DNA of 64,000 nucleotides from Pseudomonas fluvialis. Lineage in GTDB: Bacteria > Pseudomonadota > Gammaproteobacteria > Pseudomonadales > Pseudomonadaceae. Below, piece after piece: positions 20,554-32,222 of the stretch (its first letter is position 1; the number at the start of each line of letters is the position of its first letter). Where the stretch lies: the NCBI RefSeq assembly GCF_002234375.1, contig NZ_NMQV01000039.1, positions 1-64,000 on the forward strand, read 5' to 3'. Made by a program: the position numbers and the translations under genes. The notes beneath the pieces were generated by a model, which saw only the letters and a list, made by a program, of their open reading frames with translations, searched no databases and had not been told where the DNA came from.

Positions 20554-21579
20554 ATGCTCGTCCTGCGTCCTGCTCAACTGGCCGACCTGGCCGATGTCCG
20601 TCGCCTGGCGGCGGACAGCCCGGTGGGGGTGACCTCGCTGCCGGATGACGACGAGCGCCTGCGCGAGAAGATCGTGGCCTCGGAGGCGTCGTTTGCCGCC
20701 GAGGTCAGTTTCAATGGCGAGGAAAGTTATTTCTTCGTGCTTGAAGATACCGAGCAGGGCCGCCTGGTCGGCTGCTCGGCGATCGTCGCCTCGGCCGGCT
20801 ATTCCGAACCGTTCTACAGTTTTCGTAATGAGACCTTTGTGCATGCCTCGCGCTCGCTGGGTATTCACAACAAGATCCATGCCCTGTCGCTGTGTCATGA
20901 CCTGACCGGCAACAGCCTGCTGACCAGCTTCTACATTGAGGCAGCGCTGGTGCAAAGCGCCTATGCCGAGCTGGTTTCGCGTGGTCGTCTGATGTTCGTG
21001 GCCAGTCACCCGGAACGCTTTGCCGATGCGCTGGTGGTGGAGATCGTTGGCTACAGCGACGAGCACGGCGACTCGCCGTTCTGGGATGCGGTGGGGCGCA
21101 ACTTCTTCGATATGAACTACACCGAGGCCGAGCGCTTGTGTGGCCTGAAGAGTCGCACCTTCCTGGCTGAGCTGATGCCTCACTATCCGATCTATGTGCC
21201 GCTGCTGCCGGATGCCGCCCAGGAGTCCATGGGCCAGGTGCACCCGCGTGCCCAGGTGACCTTCGATATCCTCATGCGTGACGGTTTCGAGACCGACCGC
21301 TACATCGATATCTTCGATGGCGGGCCGACCTTGCATGCGCCTACTTCAGGGATTCGCTCGATTGCGCAGAGTCGTGTCGCGGCCGTGCGGGTGGACAGCG
21401 AGACGGCGCCGGGCCATGCCTGCCGTCCGTACTTGCTGTGCAATGGTCTGTTGCAGGATTACCGCGCCCTGGTGGCTGAGCTGGACTGGGCACCGGGGCG
21501 TCCGGTCAGCCTGACCCCGGCGATGGCCGAGGCCCTGGGGGTGGCGGCAGGCGACAGCGTACGCCTGGTGGCCGTGTGA
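20554..21579 (+). CDS. aruF: Arginine/ornithine succinyltransferase alpha subunit AruF
   Basis: Alpha subunit of arginine N-succinyltransferase, first step of the pathway (arginine + succinyl-CoA). 341 residues, AstA family of the GNAT-related fold. Shares clear similarity with the next gene: VLRPAQLADL versus IVRPVRSADL at the N-terminus, EDxx-GRLVGCSAIVAS and the NDLTGNS / HDLTGNS block. The ATG at 20554 follows AAGGAG; an in-frame TTG two codons upstream is less likely. Confidence 0.95.
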   Translation: MLVLRPAQLADLADVRRLAADSPVGVTSLPDDDERLREKIVASEASFAAEVSFNGEESYFFVLEDTEQGRLVGCSAIVASAGYSEPFYSFRNETFVHASRSLGIHNKIHALSLCHDLTGNSLLTSFYIEAALVQSAYAELVSRGRLMFVASHPERFADALVVEIVGYSDEHGDSPFWDAVGRNFFDMNYTEAERLCGLKSRTFLAELMPHYPIYVPLLPDAAQESMGQVHPRAQVTFDILMRDGFETDRYIDIFDGGPTLHAPTSGIRSIAQSRVAAVRVDSETAPGHACRPYLLCNGLLQDYRALVAELDWAPGRPVSLTPAMAEALGVAAGDSVRLVAV

Positions 21580-21652
21580 AGGCTGCCGAGCAGCCCGTCT
21601 GATATCCATTCGCGGCGCGTCGCCAGTCGCCGATAGCTGATCCGGAGGATCC

Positions 21653-24137
<2,485 letters not shown>

Positions 24138-24138
<1 letters not shown>

Positions 24139-25484
24139 TGCCTGCCTACGAGATGAACTTCGACGGCCTGGTCGGGCCGACCCATAACTACGGTGGCCTG
24201 TCCTACGGCAATGTCGCCTCGCAGAACAACAGTCAGACGCTATCCAGTCCTCGTCAGGCCGCCAAGCAGGGCCTGGCGAAGATGAAGGCACTGATGGACA
24301 TGGGCTTCAAGCAGGGGGTGTTCGCCCCGCAGGAGCGCCCGGATGTGGCTACCCTGCGTCGTCTGGGGTTCACGGGTAGCGACGCGGCCGTGATCAACCA
24401 GGCGGCGAAGCAGGCGCTGCCGCTGCTTGCTGCGGTCAGTTCGGCATCCTGCATGTGGACAGCCAACGCCTGTACGGTCAGCCCCAGTGCCGATACCGCC
24501 GACGGCCGGGTGCACTTCACCGCGGCCAATCTCAACTGCAAGTTCCATCGCAGCATCGAACATCCGACAACCAGCCGCATACTGCGCGCCATGTTTGCTG
24601 ATTCGCGCTATTTTGCCCACCACGCTGCGCTGCCCGATACCAGTCAGTTTGCTGACGAGGGCGCTGCCAACCATACCCGCCTGTGTCGTGACTATGGTGA
24701 GCCCGGCGTGGAGTTCTTTGTCTTTGGGCGCAGCGCCTTCGATGCGCGCTACCCGGCACCGCAGCGTTATCCGGCGCGGCAGACCCTGGAGGCCAGCCAG
24801 GCGATTGCCCGTCTGCATGGTCTGGATGAGGCTGGCGTGGTGTATGCCCAACAAAATCCGGCGGTGATCGATCAGGGCGTGTTCCACAACGATGTGATTG
24901 CGGTGGGGAATGGCCCGGTGCTGTTTTATCACCAGCAGGCTTTCCTCGACAGTCCGCGGGTGCTGGCCGAGTTGGCAGACAAGCTGGCCCGGCGTGGTGC
25001 TGAGTTGCAGGCGATCTGCGTGCCAGAGGCGCTGGTCGGCGTGGAAGACGCCGTGCGCTCCTACCTGTTCAACAGCCAGTTGCTCAGCCGGGCCGACGGC
25101 GGCATGTTGTTGATCGTGCCGGAAGAGTGTCGCTACAACGAGCGGGTCTGGCAGTATCTCAACACACTGACCAGCTCGTCGGGAGCAATCCGCGAAGTGC
25201 AGGTGTTCGACCTCAAGCAGAGTATGCAGAACGGCGGAGGACCTGCCTGCCTGCGCCTGCGTGTGGCCTTGCGCGAGGAGGAGTTGGGCGCGGTCAATCC
25301 GGCCGTGATCATGACGCCCGAGCTGTTCACGACGCTGAATGACTGGGTTGATCGCCATTATCGAGACCAGCTCAGCGAAGCGGATCTGACCGATCCGCAG
25401 TTGCTTGTCGAAAGTCGCAACGCCTTGGATGAACTGACGCAGATCCTTAAACTGGGTTCGGTCTATCCTTTCCAAATCAACTGA
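24138..25484 (+). CDS. astB: N-succinylarginine dihydrolase
   Basis: Hydrolyses N-succinylarginine to N-succinylornithine, CO2 and two ammonia; guanidino-group modifying fold. 448 residues. N-terminal [18 protein letters not shown] (about 9-26) is diagnostic, and the C-terminal [12 protein letters not shown] contains the catalytic Cys (near 371). The frame is open to 24060 inside astD, but [10 protein letters not shown] at 24138 starts the family sequence. Confidence 0.97.
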
Positions 25485-25557
25485 CTTATCTCGCCTGGCC
25501 GAAGCGTAATGAGCCGCTGCTCGCCCGCTTTGCTGGTGCAACGCCCGGAGCCTGTTT

Positions 25558-25833
25558 ATGAGCCTGCAACTGATTCTTGAAGATACCGACGGCACCCAGC
25601 TGGAAACCTCCTGCAGCCGCTTCGCCGTGGTCTGGCAGGGCCGGGAAGTGTGGATCCAGCCGGTGGGTGATCAGTTACTGATCGGTGTGGATGTGGAGGA
25701 AGGCGATACCGAGTACGCCAACCTGTTGCTGCGCCCACAGGCCACCAATCTGGTCAGCCTGCAACTGGAAATGGAAGCGATCGACGCTGACGACGCAGGT
25801 GACCATGTGCATGGGCCGGACTGCAACCACTGA
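25558..25833 (+). CDS. Hypothetical 91-residue protein with a His/Cys tail, between astB and astE
   Basis: Acidic small protein without signal peptide or membrane segment. It reads like a beta-rich domain (LQLILEDTDGTQLE ... RFAVVWQGREVWIQPVGDQLLIGVDVEEGDTEYANLLLRP) followed by the C-terminal tail HVHGPDCNH (83-91), which has three His and one Cys and resembles metal-binding tails. A gene of similar size is, to my knowledge, also found at this place in P. aeruginosa. It sits 12 bases before astE, a zinc enzyme, so a metal or assembly role is conceivable but unproven. Confidence 0.85.
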   Translation: MSLQLILEDTDGTQLETSCSRFAVVWQGREVWIQPVGDQLLIGVDVEEGDTEYANLLLRPQATNLVSLQLEMEAIDADDAGDHVHGPDCNH

Positions 25834-25845
25834 GGGAGACTGCCT

Positions 25846-26859
25846 ATGCTCGCCCTGGGCCGCCTGCTTGAACTGACCCTGGCCGGTCGCGAACCGACGG
25901 AAAAAATCCAGCTGCTGGGCGAACATGTGCGCCTGCATTGGCTCGACGAAGGCGTGCTGGAAGTTAGTCTGGTGGGTGCTCAGGATTGTGGTCTGGACCT
26001 GGTGCTGTCGGCAGGTATCCATGGCAACGAAACGGCGCCGATCGAATTGCTTGACGAGTTGCTGCAGGCTATCGCACGGGGTGACCTGCAACCACGGGCC
26101 CGGCTGCTGGTGGTGTTCGGTAACCCCGAAGCCATGCGACGTGGCGAGCGTTTCGTCGAGCAGGACCTCAACCGGCTGTTTGCTGGGCGACATGCCGAAC
26201 AGGTGGGGTTCGAGGCGATGCGTGCCAACGACCTGGAACACCACCTGAGTAATTTCTTCAGTCGCCCCGGGCGGCAGCGTTTGCACTACGACCTGCACAC
26301 CGCTATCCGCGGTTCAAAGATCGAGCAGTTTGCCCTGCAACCTTATGCCGTGGGGCGCTCACCCTGCCCGCAGCAACTGGCGCGCCTGGCGCAAGCCGGT
26401 ATCGCCGCAGTCCTGCTGCAAGACAAGCCAGGCATTACCTTCAGTGCCTTTAGCTATGCCCATTTGCAGGCCGAGGCCTTTACCCTGGAACTGGGTAGGG
26501 CACGCCCGTTTGGGCGTAACCAGCAGGTCGATCTACAGGCTCTGCGGCAGTCCCTCTGGCAATTGATCGAAGGTAGCGAAACACCGACTGATCCGGCTGC
26601 GCTCGAGCGTCTGCAGTTGTTCCGGGTGTCGCGTGAGTTGATCAAGCACAGCGATGCCTTCCGCCTGCACTTGCCTGATACGGTGGAAAACTTCTCTGAA
26701 TTGGCGCAGGGCAGCCTGCTGGCGGAGGATATCGCCGGAAGCCGCTGGCTGGTCGAGGAAGCGCAGGCACGCATCATTTTCCCCAATCCGCGTGTGGCCA
26801 ATGGCTTGCGTGCCGGTTTGCTGGTGGTGCCGACCACCCTGGATGCCTGGCCTGGATAG
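25846..26859 (+). CDS. astE: Succinylglutamate desuccinylase
   Basis: Last step of the pathway, cleaving N-succinylglutamate to glutamate and succinate; zinc-dependent, aspartoacylase/carboxypeptidase-like. 337 residues. Zinc ligands are visible as H59 and E62 in GIHGNE and H151 in YDLHTAIRG; the proton-shuttle Glu lies in FTLELG near residue 212. SD GGGAG before the ATG. Ends the ast operon; the stop codon lies in a small TGGATAG/CTATCCA hairpin. Confidence 0.96.
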   Translation: MLALGRLLELTLAGREPTEKIQLLGEHVRLHWLDEGVLEVSLVGAQDCGLDLVLSAGIHGNETAPIELLDELLQAIARGDLQPRARLLVVFGNPEAMRRGERFVEQDLNRLFAGRHAEQVGFEAMRANDLEHHLSNFFSRPGRQRLHYDLHTAIRGSKIEQFALQPYAVGRSPCPQQLARLAQAGIAAVLLQDKPGITFSAFSYAHLQAEAFTLELGRARPFGRNQQVDLQALRQSLWQLIEGSETPTDPAALERLQLFRVSRELIKHSDAFRLHLPDTVENFSELAQGSLLAEDIAGSRWLVEEAQARIIFPNPRVANGLRAGLLVVPTTLDAWPG

Positions 26860-26913
26860 CTTTTTTCTATCCAAAATCGCGGAACACAGGCTGTCCAGGC
26901 GATGCGGGGCCGA

Positions 26914-26919
26914 TATAAT
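26914..26919 (+). promoter_or_regulatory. alaS promoter -10 element
   Basis: Consensus TATAAT followed by GCGACC, about 51 bases before the alaS ATG. The -35 (CTGTCC at 26891-26896, 17-bp spacer) is weak. Confidence 0.6.
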
Positions 26920-26969
26920 GCGACCCTTTGCCGGCGTTTGCCGTGCTGTCGTTTGCCTGGATGAAATCA

Positions 26970-29594
26970 ATGAAAAGCGCAGAAATCCGTGAAGCCTTCC
27001 TCCGCTTCTTCGAAGAGAAGGGGCACACCCGCGTCGCCTCCAGTTCGCTGATCCCGGCGAACGACCCGACCCTGCTGTTCACCAACGCCGGCATGAACCA
27101 GTTCAAGGACTGCTTCCTCGGTCTGGAAAAGCGCGCCTACACCCGCGCCACCACCAGCCAGAAATGCGTACGTGCCGGCGGCAAGCACAACGACCTGGAA
27201 AACGTCGGCTACACCGCGCGTCACCACACGTTTTTCGAGATGCTGGGTAACTTCAGCTTCGGCGACTATTTCAAGCGCGATGCCATTACTTACGCCTGGG
27301 AGTTCCTGACCAGCGACAAATGGCTGAACCTGCCCAAGGAAAAGCTCTGGGTCACCGTCTACGCCAGCGACGACGAGGCCTATGACATCTGGACCCAGGA
27401 AGTCGGCATCCCGGCCGAGCGCATGGTGCGCATCGGTGACAACAAGGGCGCGCCTTACGCCTCCGACAACTTCTGGGCGATGGGCGACACTGGCCCGTGC
27501 GGCCCGTGCACCGAGATCTTCTTCGATCACGGCGAGCACATCTGGGGCGGCCCGCCCGGATCAAAGGAAGAAGACGGCGACCGCTACATCGAGATCTGGA
27601 ACAACGTGTTCATGCAGTTCAACCGTACCGCGGACGGCGTGCTGCACCCGCTGCCGGCGCCGAGCGTGGACACCGGCATGGGCCTGGAGCGCATCAGCGC
27701 CGTGCTGCAGCACGTCAACTCGAACTACGAGATCGACCTGTTCCAGAGCCTGCTGAATGCCGCGGCCAAGGCCATCGGCTGCGCCAACGAAGGCCAGGCT
27801 TCGCTGAAAGTCGTTGCCGACCACATCCGCTCCTGCGGTTTCCTGATCGCCGACGGCGTGACCCCGTCCAATGAAGGCCGTGGCTACGTGCTGCGCCGCA
27901 TCATCCGCCGCGCCTGCCGTCACGGCAACAAGCTGGGCGCCAAGGGCAGCTTCTTCTACCAGATCGTCGCCGCGCTGGTGGCCGAGATGGGTGAAGCCTT
28001 CCCCGAACTGAAACAGCAGCAGGCGCATATCGAACGCGTGCTGAAGACCGAAGAAGAACAGTTCGCCAAGACCCTGGAGCAGGGCCTGAAGATCCTCGAG
28101 CAGGACCTGGCCGAGCTCAAGGGCAGCGTCATTCCCGGCGACGTGGTGTTCAAGCTGTATGACACCTACGGCTTCCCGGTCGACCTGACCGGCGACATCG
28201 CCCGCGAGCGCGAGCTGAGCCTCGACGAGGAAGGCTTCGAGCGCGAGATGCAGGCCCAGCGCGAGCGCGCCCGTTCTGCCAGCGCCTTCGGCATGGACTA
28301 CAACAGCCTGGTCAAGGTCGACAGCGACACCGTCTTCCTCGGCTACCAGGGCACCAGCGGCAGCGGCAAGATCGTCGCCCTGTTCAAGGCCGGCGCCGCC
28401 GTCGACAGCCTCGCCGAGGGCGAGGAGGGCGTGGTGGTGCTCGACCAGACCCCGTTCTACGCCGAGTCCGGCGGCCAGGTCGGTGATTGCGGTTACCTTG
28501 AGAGTGCCGGTGTGCGCTTCGATGTGCGCGATACCACCAAGGCTGGCGGCGCCTTCCTGCACCACGGCGTGGTGGCCAAGGGTGGCCTGTCCGTCGGCAC
28601 GGCGCTGCAGGCCGAGGTCGACGCCTCGGTACGCCAGGCCACCGCGCTGAACCACTCGGCCACCCACCTGCTGCACGCCGCGCTGCGCCAGGTGCTCGGC
28701 GAGCACGTGCAGCAGAAGGGCTCGCTGGTCGATAGCCAGCGCCTGCGCTTTGACTTCAGCCACTTCGAGGCGATCAAGCCTGAGCAGCTGAAGCAGCTGG
28801 AAGAGCTGGTCAACGCCGAGATTCGCAAGAACTCCGCGGTCGAGACCGAAGAAACCGACATCGAAACCGCCAAGGCCAAGGGCGCCATGGCGCTGTTCGG
28901 CGAGAAGTACGGCGATGACGTGCGCGTGCTGACCATGGGTGGCGGCTTCTCCGTCGAGCTGTGCGGCGGTACCCACGTGTCGCGTACCGGCGACATCGGC
29001 CTGTTCAAGATCACCAGCGAGGGCGGCGTGGCCGCCGGCGTGCGTCGTATCGAAGGCGTCACCGGCGCCGCGGCGCTAGCCTGGCTGAACGGCGCGGAAG
29101 AGCAGCTGAAAGAGGCCGCCGCGCTGGTCAAGGGCAGTCGCGACAATGTGCTGGATAAGCTGGGCGCGCTGGTTGAACGCAACCGCCAGTTGGAAAAAGA
29201 ACTGGAGCAGCTCAAGGCCAAGGCCGCCAGTGCCGCCGGCAACGACCTGGCCGGCTCGGCCGTGGACATCAAGGGTGTCAAGGTGCTGGCCGCGCGTCTC
29301 GACGGCCTGGATGGCAAGGCCCTGCTGGCACTGGTCGACCAGTTGAAGAACAAGCTGGGCTCGGCGGTCATCCTGCTCGGTGGCGTGCTGGACGACAAGG
29401 TCGTACTGGTCGCGGGTGTTACCCAGAACCTGACCGGCAGTCTGAAGGCCGGTGAGCTGATGAAACAGGCGGCGGCAGCTGTGGGCGGCAAGGGCGGCGG
29501 CCGGCCGGACATGGCTCAGGGTGGCGGTACCGACCTGGCCGCCGTCGAGGCGGCTTTGGCGTTAGCCCAGCCTTTTGTTGAACAAAGACTCTGA
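26970..29594 (+). CDS. alaS: Alanine--tRNA ligase
   Basis: Charges tRNA-Ala; class II synthetase with editing. 874 residues from [11 protein letters not shown]. Domains in order: class II catalytic core (about 1-250, with [14 protein letters not shown]), tRNA-recognition helices (to about 450), editing domain with the zinc motif [12 protein letters not shown] and [10 protein letters not shown] (about 563 and 665), and C-terminal DHHA1/C-Ala domain (Gly-rich [12 protein letters not shown] near 840). Upstream in-frame ATG (26961) and TTG (26928) starts are less likely given the promoter position and family length. Confidence 0.97.
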   Translation: MKSAEIREAFLRFFEEKGHTRVASSSLIPANDPTLLFTNAGMNQFKDCFLGLEKRAYTRATTSQKCVRAGGKHNDLENVGYTARHHTFFEMLGNFSFGDYFKRDAITYAWEFLTSDKWLNLPKEKLWVTVYASDDEAYDIWTQEVGIPAERMVRIGDNKGAPYASDNFWAMGDTGPCGPCTEIFFDHGEHIWGGPPGSKEEDGDRYIEIWNNVFMQFNRTADGVLHPLPAPSVDTGMGLERISAVLQHVNSNYEIDLFQSLLNAAAKAIGCANEGQASLKVVADHIRSCGFLIADGVTPSNEGRGYVLRRIIRRACRHGNKLGAKGSFFYQIVAALVAEMGEAFPELKQQQAHIERVLKTEEEQFAKTLEQGLKILEQDLAELKGSVIPGDVVFKLYDTYGFPVDLTGDIARERELSLDEEGFEREMQAQRERARSASAFGMDYNSLVKVDSDTVFLGYQGTSGSGKIVALFKAGAAVDSLAEGEEGVVVLDQTPFYAESGGQVGDCGYLESAGVRFDVRDTTKAGGAFLHHGVVAKGGLSVGTALQAEVDASVRQATALNHSATHLLHAALRQVLGEHVQQKGSLVDSQRLRFDFSHFEAIKPEQLKQLEELVNAEIRKNSAVETEETDIETAKAKGAMALFGEKYGDDVRVLTMGGGFSVELCGGTHVSRTGDIGLFKITSEGGVAAGVRRIEGVTGAAALAWLNGAEEQLKEAAALVKGSRDNVLDKLGALVERNRQLEKELEQLKAKAASAAGNDLAGSAVDIKGVKVLAARLDGLDGKALLALVDQLKNKLGSAVILLGGVLDDKVVLVAGVTQNLTGSLKAGELMKQAAAAVGGKGGGRPDMAQGGGTDLAAVEAALALAQPFVEQRL

Positions 29595-29691
29595 GGCTGT
29601 CAGGCGTGCCCGGGCGATACGCTGCGGGCCTTGGCAGTCATCCTGCTTGCATGTTTAATGGGTGCCCTAGACGGGCTTAGGCGGCTTTGAA

Positions 29692-30930
29692 ATGGCTTTG
29701 ATCGTACAGAAATTTGGTGGGACTTCGGTCGGCAGTGTCGAGCGAATCCAGCAGGTGGCCGAAAAGGTCAAGAAGTTCCGCGAGCGCGGTGATGATGTGG
29801 TTGTTGTGGTCTCGGCGATGAGTGGTGAGACCAATCGTCTGATCGATCTGGCCAAACAGATCAGTGGTGATCAGCCGGTGGCGCGTGAGCTGGATGTGAT
29901 GGTGTCCACCGGGGAACAGGTGACCATTGCTCTGTTGGCCATGGCGCTGATCAAGTGCGGCGTTCCGGCAGTGTCCTATACCGGTGCGCAGGTGCGCATC
30001 CTCACCGACAGTGCATTCAACAAAGCACGTATCCTGCACATTGACGAGCAGAACATCCGTGCCGATCTGAACGCTGGCAAGGTCGTGGTGGTCGCCGGCT
30101 TCCAGGGTGTGGATGAGCAGGGCAATATCACCACCCTCGGGCGGGGCGGCTCGGACACCACGGGTGTCGCCCTGGCTGCAGCGCTCAAGGCCGATGAATG
30201 CCAGATCTATACCGATGTGGATGGTGTCTATACCACAGACCCGCGGGTAGTCCCGCAGGCACGTCGACTGGAAAAGATTACCTTCGAAGAGATGCTGGAA
30301 ATGGCCAGTCTCGGTTCCAAGGTGCTACAGATCCGCTCGGTGGAGTTCGCCGGCAAATACAACGTCCCGCTGCGCGTCCTGCACAGCTTCCAGGAGGGTC
30401 CGGGCACCCTCATTACCCTTGATGAAGAGGAATCCATGGAACAGCCGATCATCTCCGGCATCGCTTTCAACCGCGACGAAGCCAAGCTGACTATCCGTGG
30501 CGTACCCGATACCCCCGGCGTGGCTTTCAAGATTCTTGGCCCGATCAGCGCAGCCAACATCGAAGTGGACATGATCGTGCAGAACGTTTCGCACGATAAC
30601 ACCACCGACTTTACCTTCACGGTGCATCGCAACGATTACCAGAATGCGCTGGCGGTGCTGGAAAACACCGCCCGTGAGATCGGTGCGCGTGAAGTCAGTG
30701 GCGATACCAAGATCACCAAGGTATCGATCGTCGGCGTTGGCATGCGCTCGCACGCGGGTGTGGCCAGTCGTATGTTCGAAGCGCTGGCCAAGGAGAGCAT
30801 CAACATCCAGATGATTTCCACATCCGAGATCAAGGTATCGGTGGTCATTGAAGAGAAGTACCTGGAGTTGGCTGTGCGTGCCTTGCACACCGCTTTCGAA
30901 CTGGATGCCTCCGCCCGACAGGGTGCCTGA
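29692..30930 (+). CDS. lysC: Aspartate kinase
   Basis: Phosphorylates aspartate, first step to lysine, threonine, methionine and diaminopimelate. 412 residues: N-terminal kinase domain starting [10 protein letters not shown] (about 5-14) with the GRGGSDTTG loop near 150, and two C-terminal ACT domains (about 260-405) that bind lysine/threonine for feedback control. Inside the gene, AAGAGG at 30425-30430 precedes an in-frame ATG at 30436, which would yield a 164-residue ACT-only beta subunit, as known for alpha2beta2 aspartokinases. Followed by a good terminator. Confidence 0.97.
   Translation: MALIVQKFGGTSVGSVERIQQVAEKVKKFRERGDDVVVVVSAMSGETNRLIDLAKQISGDQPVARELDVMVSTGEQVTIALLAMALIKCGVPAVSYTGAQVRILTDSAFNKARILHIDEQNIRADLNAGKVVVVAGFQGVDEQGNITTLGRGGSDTTGVALAAALKADECQIYTDVDGVYTTDPRVVPQARRLEKITFEEMLEMASLGSKVLQIRSVEFAGKYNVPLRVLHSFQEGPGTLITLDEEESMEQPIISGIAFNRDEAKLTIRGVPDTPGVAFKILGPISAANIEVDMIVQNVSHDNTTDFTFTVHRNDYQNALAVLENTAREIGAREVSGDTKITKVSIVGVGMRSHAGVASRMFEALAKESINIQMISTSEIKVSVVIEEKYLELAVRALHTAFELDASARQGA
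30425..30438 (+). promoter_or_regulatory. Candidate internal ribosome-binding site and start for the LysC beta subunit
   Basis: AAGAGG five bases before ATG (30436) in frame with lysC, at the junction between kinase and ACT domains (context DEEESMEQP). Initiation here would give a separate 164-residue regulatory chain ending at 30930. Confidence 0.55.
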
Positions 30931-30941
30931 GGCGGTACAGC

Positions 30942-30972
30942 AAAGGCGCGGGCGAAGATCCGCGCCTTTTTC
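30942..30972 (+). terminator. lysC terminator
   Basis: AAAGGCGCGG / CCGCGCCTTT, 10-bp perfect stem with a short loop, followed by TTTTCG. It starts 11 bases after the lysC stop. Confidence 0.88.
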
Positions 30973-31116
30973 GTTGCTCGGCCCTTGGCAAGGCTGTTCT
31001 TTTTGCCGGGCTGGTCAATACTGGGGGGAGGGTGCAATCATGACGAGCGTGCCTGCCACACCCTTTTTATTTTCTGCAGATTGTTGTCCTGAACTGAAAT
31101 CCGTGAGGAGAAAGGA

Positions 31117-31302
31117 ATGCTGATTCTGACTCGCCGGGTCGGAGAGACCCTGATGGTTGGTGATGATGTAACCGTAACCGTGCTGGGTGTGAAAGGTAAC
31201 CAGGTACGTATCGGTGTGAATGCGCCGAAGGAAGTGGCTGTGCACCGTGAGGAAATCTACCAGCGTATCCAGAAAGAAAAAGACGACGAACCAAACCACT
31301 AA
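31117..31302 (+). CDS. csrA: Carbon storage regulator CsrA/RsmA
   Basis: Post-transcriptional RNA-binding regulator that binds GGA motifs in mRNA leaders; controls the motile-to-sessile switch and secondary metabolism in pseudomonads. 61 residues, full length: [29 protein letters not shown] and the RNA-contact segment [16 protein letters not shown] are all conserved. SD GAGGAG lies before the ATG. The lysC-csrA-tRNA-Ser order is typical of pseudomonads. Confidence 0.98.
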   Translation: MLILTRRVGETLMVGDDVTVTVLGVKGNQVRIGVNAPKEVAVHREEIYQRIQKEKDDEPNH

Positions 31303-31321
31303 TTTTTCTCGAAATTTTGGT

Positions 31322-31349
31322 TTGCAAACGGGGAAAACATGAGTATCAT
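31322..31349 (+). promoter_or_regulatory. tRNA-Ser promoter
   Basis: TTGCAA (31322-31327), 16-bp spacer, TATCAT (31344-31349), about 14 bases before the mature tRNA 5' end. Confidence 0.65.
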
Positions 31350-31363
31350 GCGCCCCGTGTTGC

Positions 31364-31454
31364 GGAGAGGTGGCCGAGTGGCCGAAGGCGCTCCCCTGCT
31401 AAGGGAGTACACCTCAAAAGGGTGTCGGGGGTTCGAATCCCCCCTTCTCCGCCA
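31364..31454 (+). tRNA. tRNA-Ser (anticodon GCU)
   Basis: Class II tRNA with a long variable arm. Acceptor GGAGAGG pairs with CTTCTCC apart from the usual wobble region, anticodon loop CTGCTAA gives GCU (reads AGC/AGU), T-arm contains GGTTCGAATCC-type sequence, and CCA is encoded at the 3' end (31452-31454). Confidence 0.97.
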
Positions 31455-31510
31455 TATTTAGTGTTGTAGGTTGTAAGCGCTAAGTCGTTGAATTGATTGA
31501 ATTTAAAGAC

Positions 31511-31538
31511 TTGATAAAGCCTTGGATAAGCCTATAAT
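31511..31538 (+). promoter_or_regulatory. tRNA-Arg promoter
   Basis: TTGATA (31511-31516), 16-bp spacer, TATAAT (31533-31538), 12 bases before the first tRNA-Arg. A near-consensus sigma-70 promoter, probably serving both tRNA-Arg copies. Confidence 0.8.
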
Positions 31539-31549
31539 GCAGCGTACAC

Positions 31550-31626
31550 GGACTCATAGCTCAGCTGGATAGAGTACTCGGCTACGAACCGAGCGGTCGG
31601 AGGTTCGAATCCTCCTGAGTCCGCCA
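31550..31626 (+). tRNA. tRNA-Arg (anticodon ACG), copy 1
   Basis: 77 bases including encoded CCA. Acceptor GGACTCA / TGAGTCC, anticodon stem CTCGG / CCGAG with loop CTACGAA (ACG, modified to ICG in bacteria, reading CGN), T-loop GGTTCGAATCC. Identical to copy 2, 66 bp downstream. Confidence 0.98.
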
Positions 31627-31692
31627 AATACGGCAACCCTGCATGGCAGGTTAGTCGGGCACCAGAGGTGATCTGGTATAAAAGCACCACAC

Positions 31693-31769
31693 GGACTCAT
31701 AGCTCAGCTGGATAGAGTACTCGGCTACGAACCGAGCGGTCGGAGGTTCGAATCCTCCTGAGTCCGCCA
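31693..31769 (+). tRNA. tRNA-Arg (anticodon ACG), copy 2
   Basis: Exact repeat of copy 1 across all 77 bases, including CCA. Followed four bases later by a strong terminator, so both copies are likely processed from one transcript. Confidence 0.98.
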
Positions 31770-31773
31770 TATC

Positions 31774-31803
31774 AAAGGGCCTGCAGCAATGCAGGCCCTT
31801 TTT
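31774..31803 (+). terminator. Terminator of the tRNA-Arg unit
   Basis: AAAGGGCCTGC / GCAGGCCCTTT, 11-bp stem with loop AGCAAT, followed by T residues. Confidence 0.92.
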
Positions 31804-31846
31804 CATTGTCCCGGCAAAAGCCGCTGCTTCTTGGGAGCGCTTGGTC

Positions 31847-32089
31847 ATGACCCTGCAACCCGGTATCTATCAGCATTACAAGGGCGCCCGCTATCGCGTG
31901 CTGGGCCTGGCGCGTCACTCCGAGAGCGAGGAATGGCTGGTGGTTTATCAGGCACTCTATGGAGAGCGGGGCATGTGGGTGCGGCCGCTGACGATGTTTT
32001 GCGAGACGGTCGAGGTTGAGGGGGGCAGTTGCCCGCGCTTTGCGTTGATCGAAGCAGCCGATGCACCGTTGATATGGCCGGGCGCTTGA
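31847..32089 (+). CDS. DUF1653 domain protein
   Basis: 80-residue cytoplasmic protein. The conserved DUF1653 pattern is visible: PGIYQHYKGARYRVLG (start), SESEEWLVVYQALYGERGMWVRP (middle) and an MF-ET-V element (TMFCETVEV). Function of the family is not established. The ATG at 31847 is used; an in-frame TTG two codons upstream is closer to the GGGAG SD but less likely. Confidence 0.88.
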   Translation: MTLQPGIYQHYKGARYRVLGLARHSESEEWLVVYQALYGERGMWVRPLTMFCETVEVEGGSCPRFALIEAADAPLIWPGA

Positions 32090-32222
32090 CCTCGGGACGA
32101 GCACCACTATATATAGCGGTGCCTTGCATCCAGGCAGCCTGCCAGTCGACCATTGCGCCGTGAGCTTGTAGCCTGTCGCGCAACCCGGTTGTTCTTCTTT
32201 TCGTTTAGGAATCTTCCATCCC

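Noticed and set aside
26853..26873. TGGATAG/CTATCCA hairpin at the astE stop as the operon terminator
   Set aside because: The T-run is in the loop, not after the stem, so it does not fit a rho-independent terminator; kept only as a note in the astE entry.
31550..31769. Exact direct repeats that might suggest a CRISPR or attachment site
   Set aside because: The repeats are complete tRNA-Arg genes with full cloverleaf and CCA; only two copies and no spacer array or integrase nearby.
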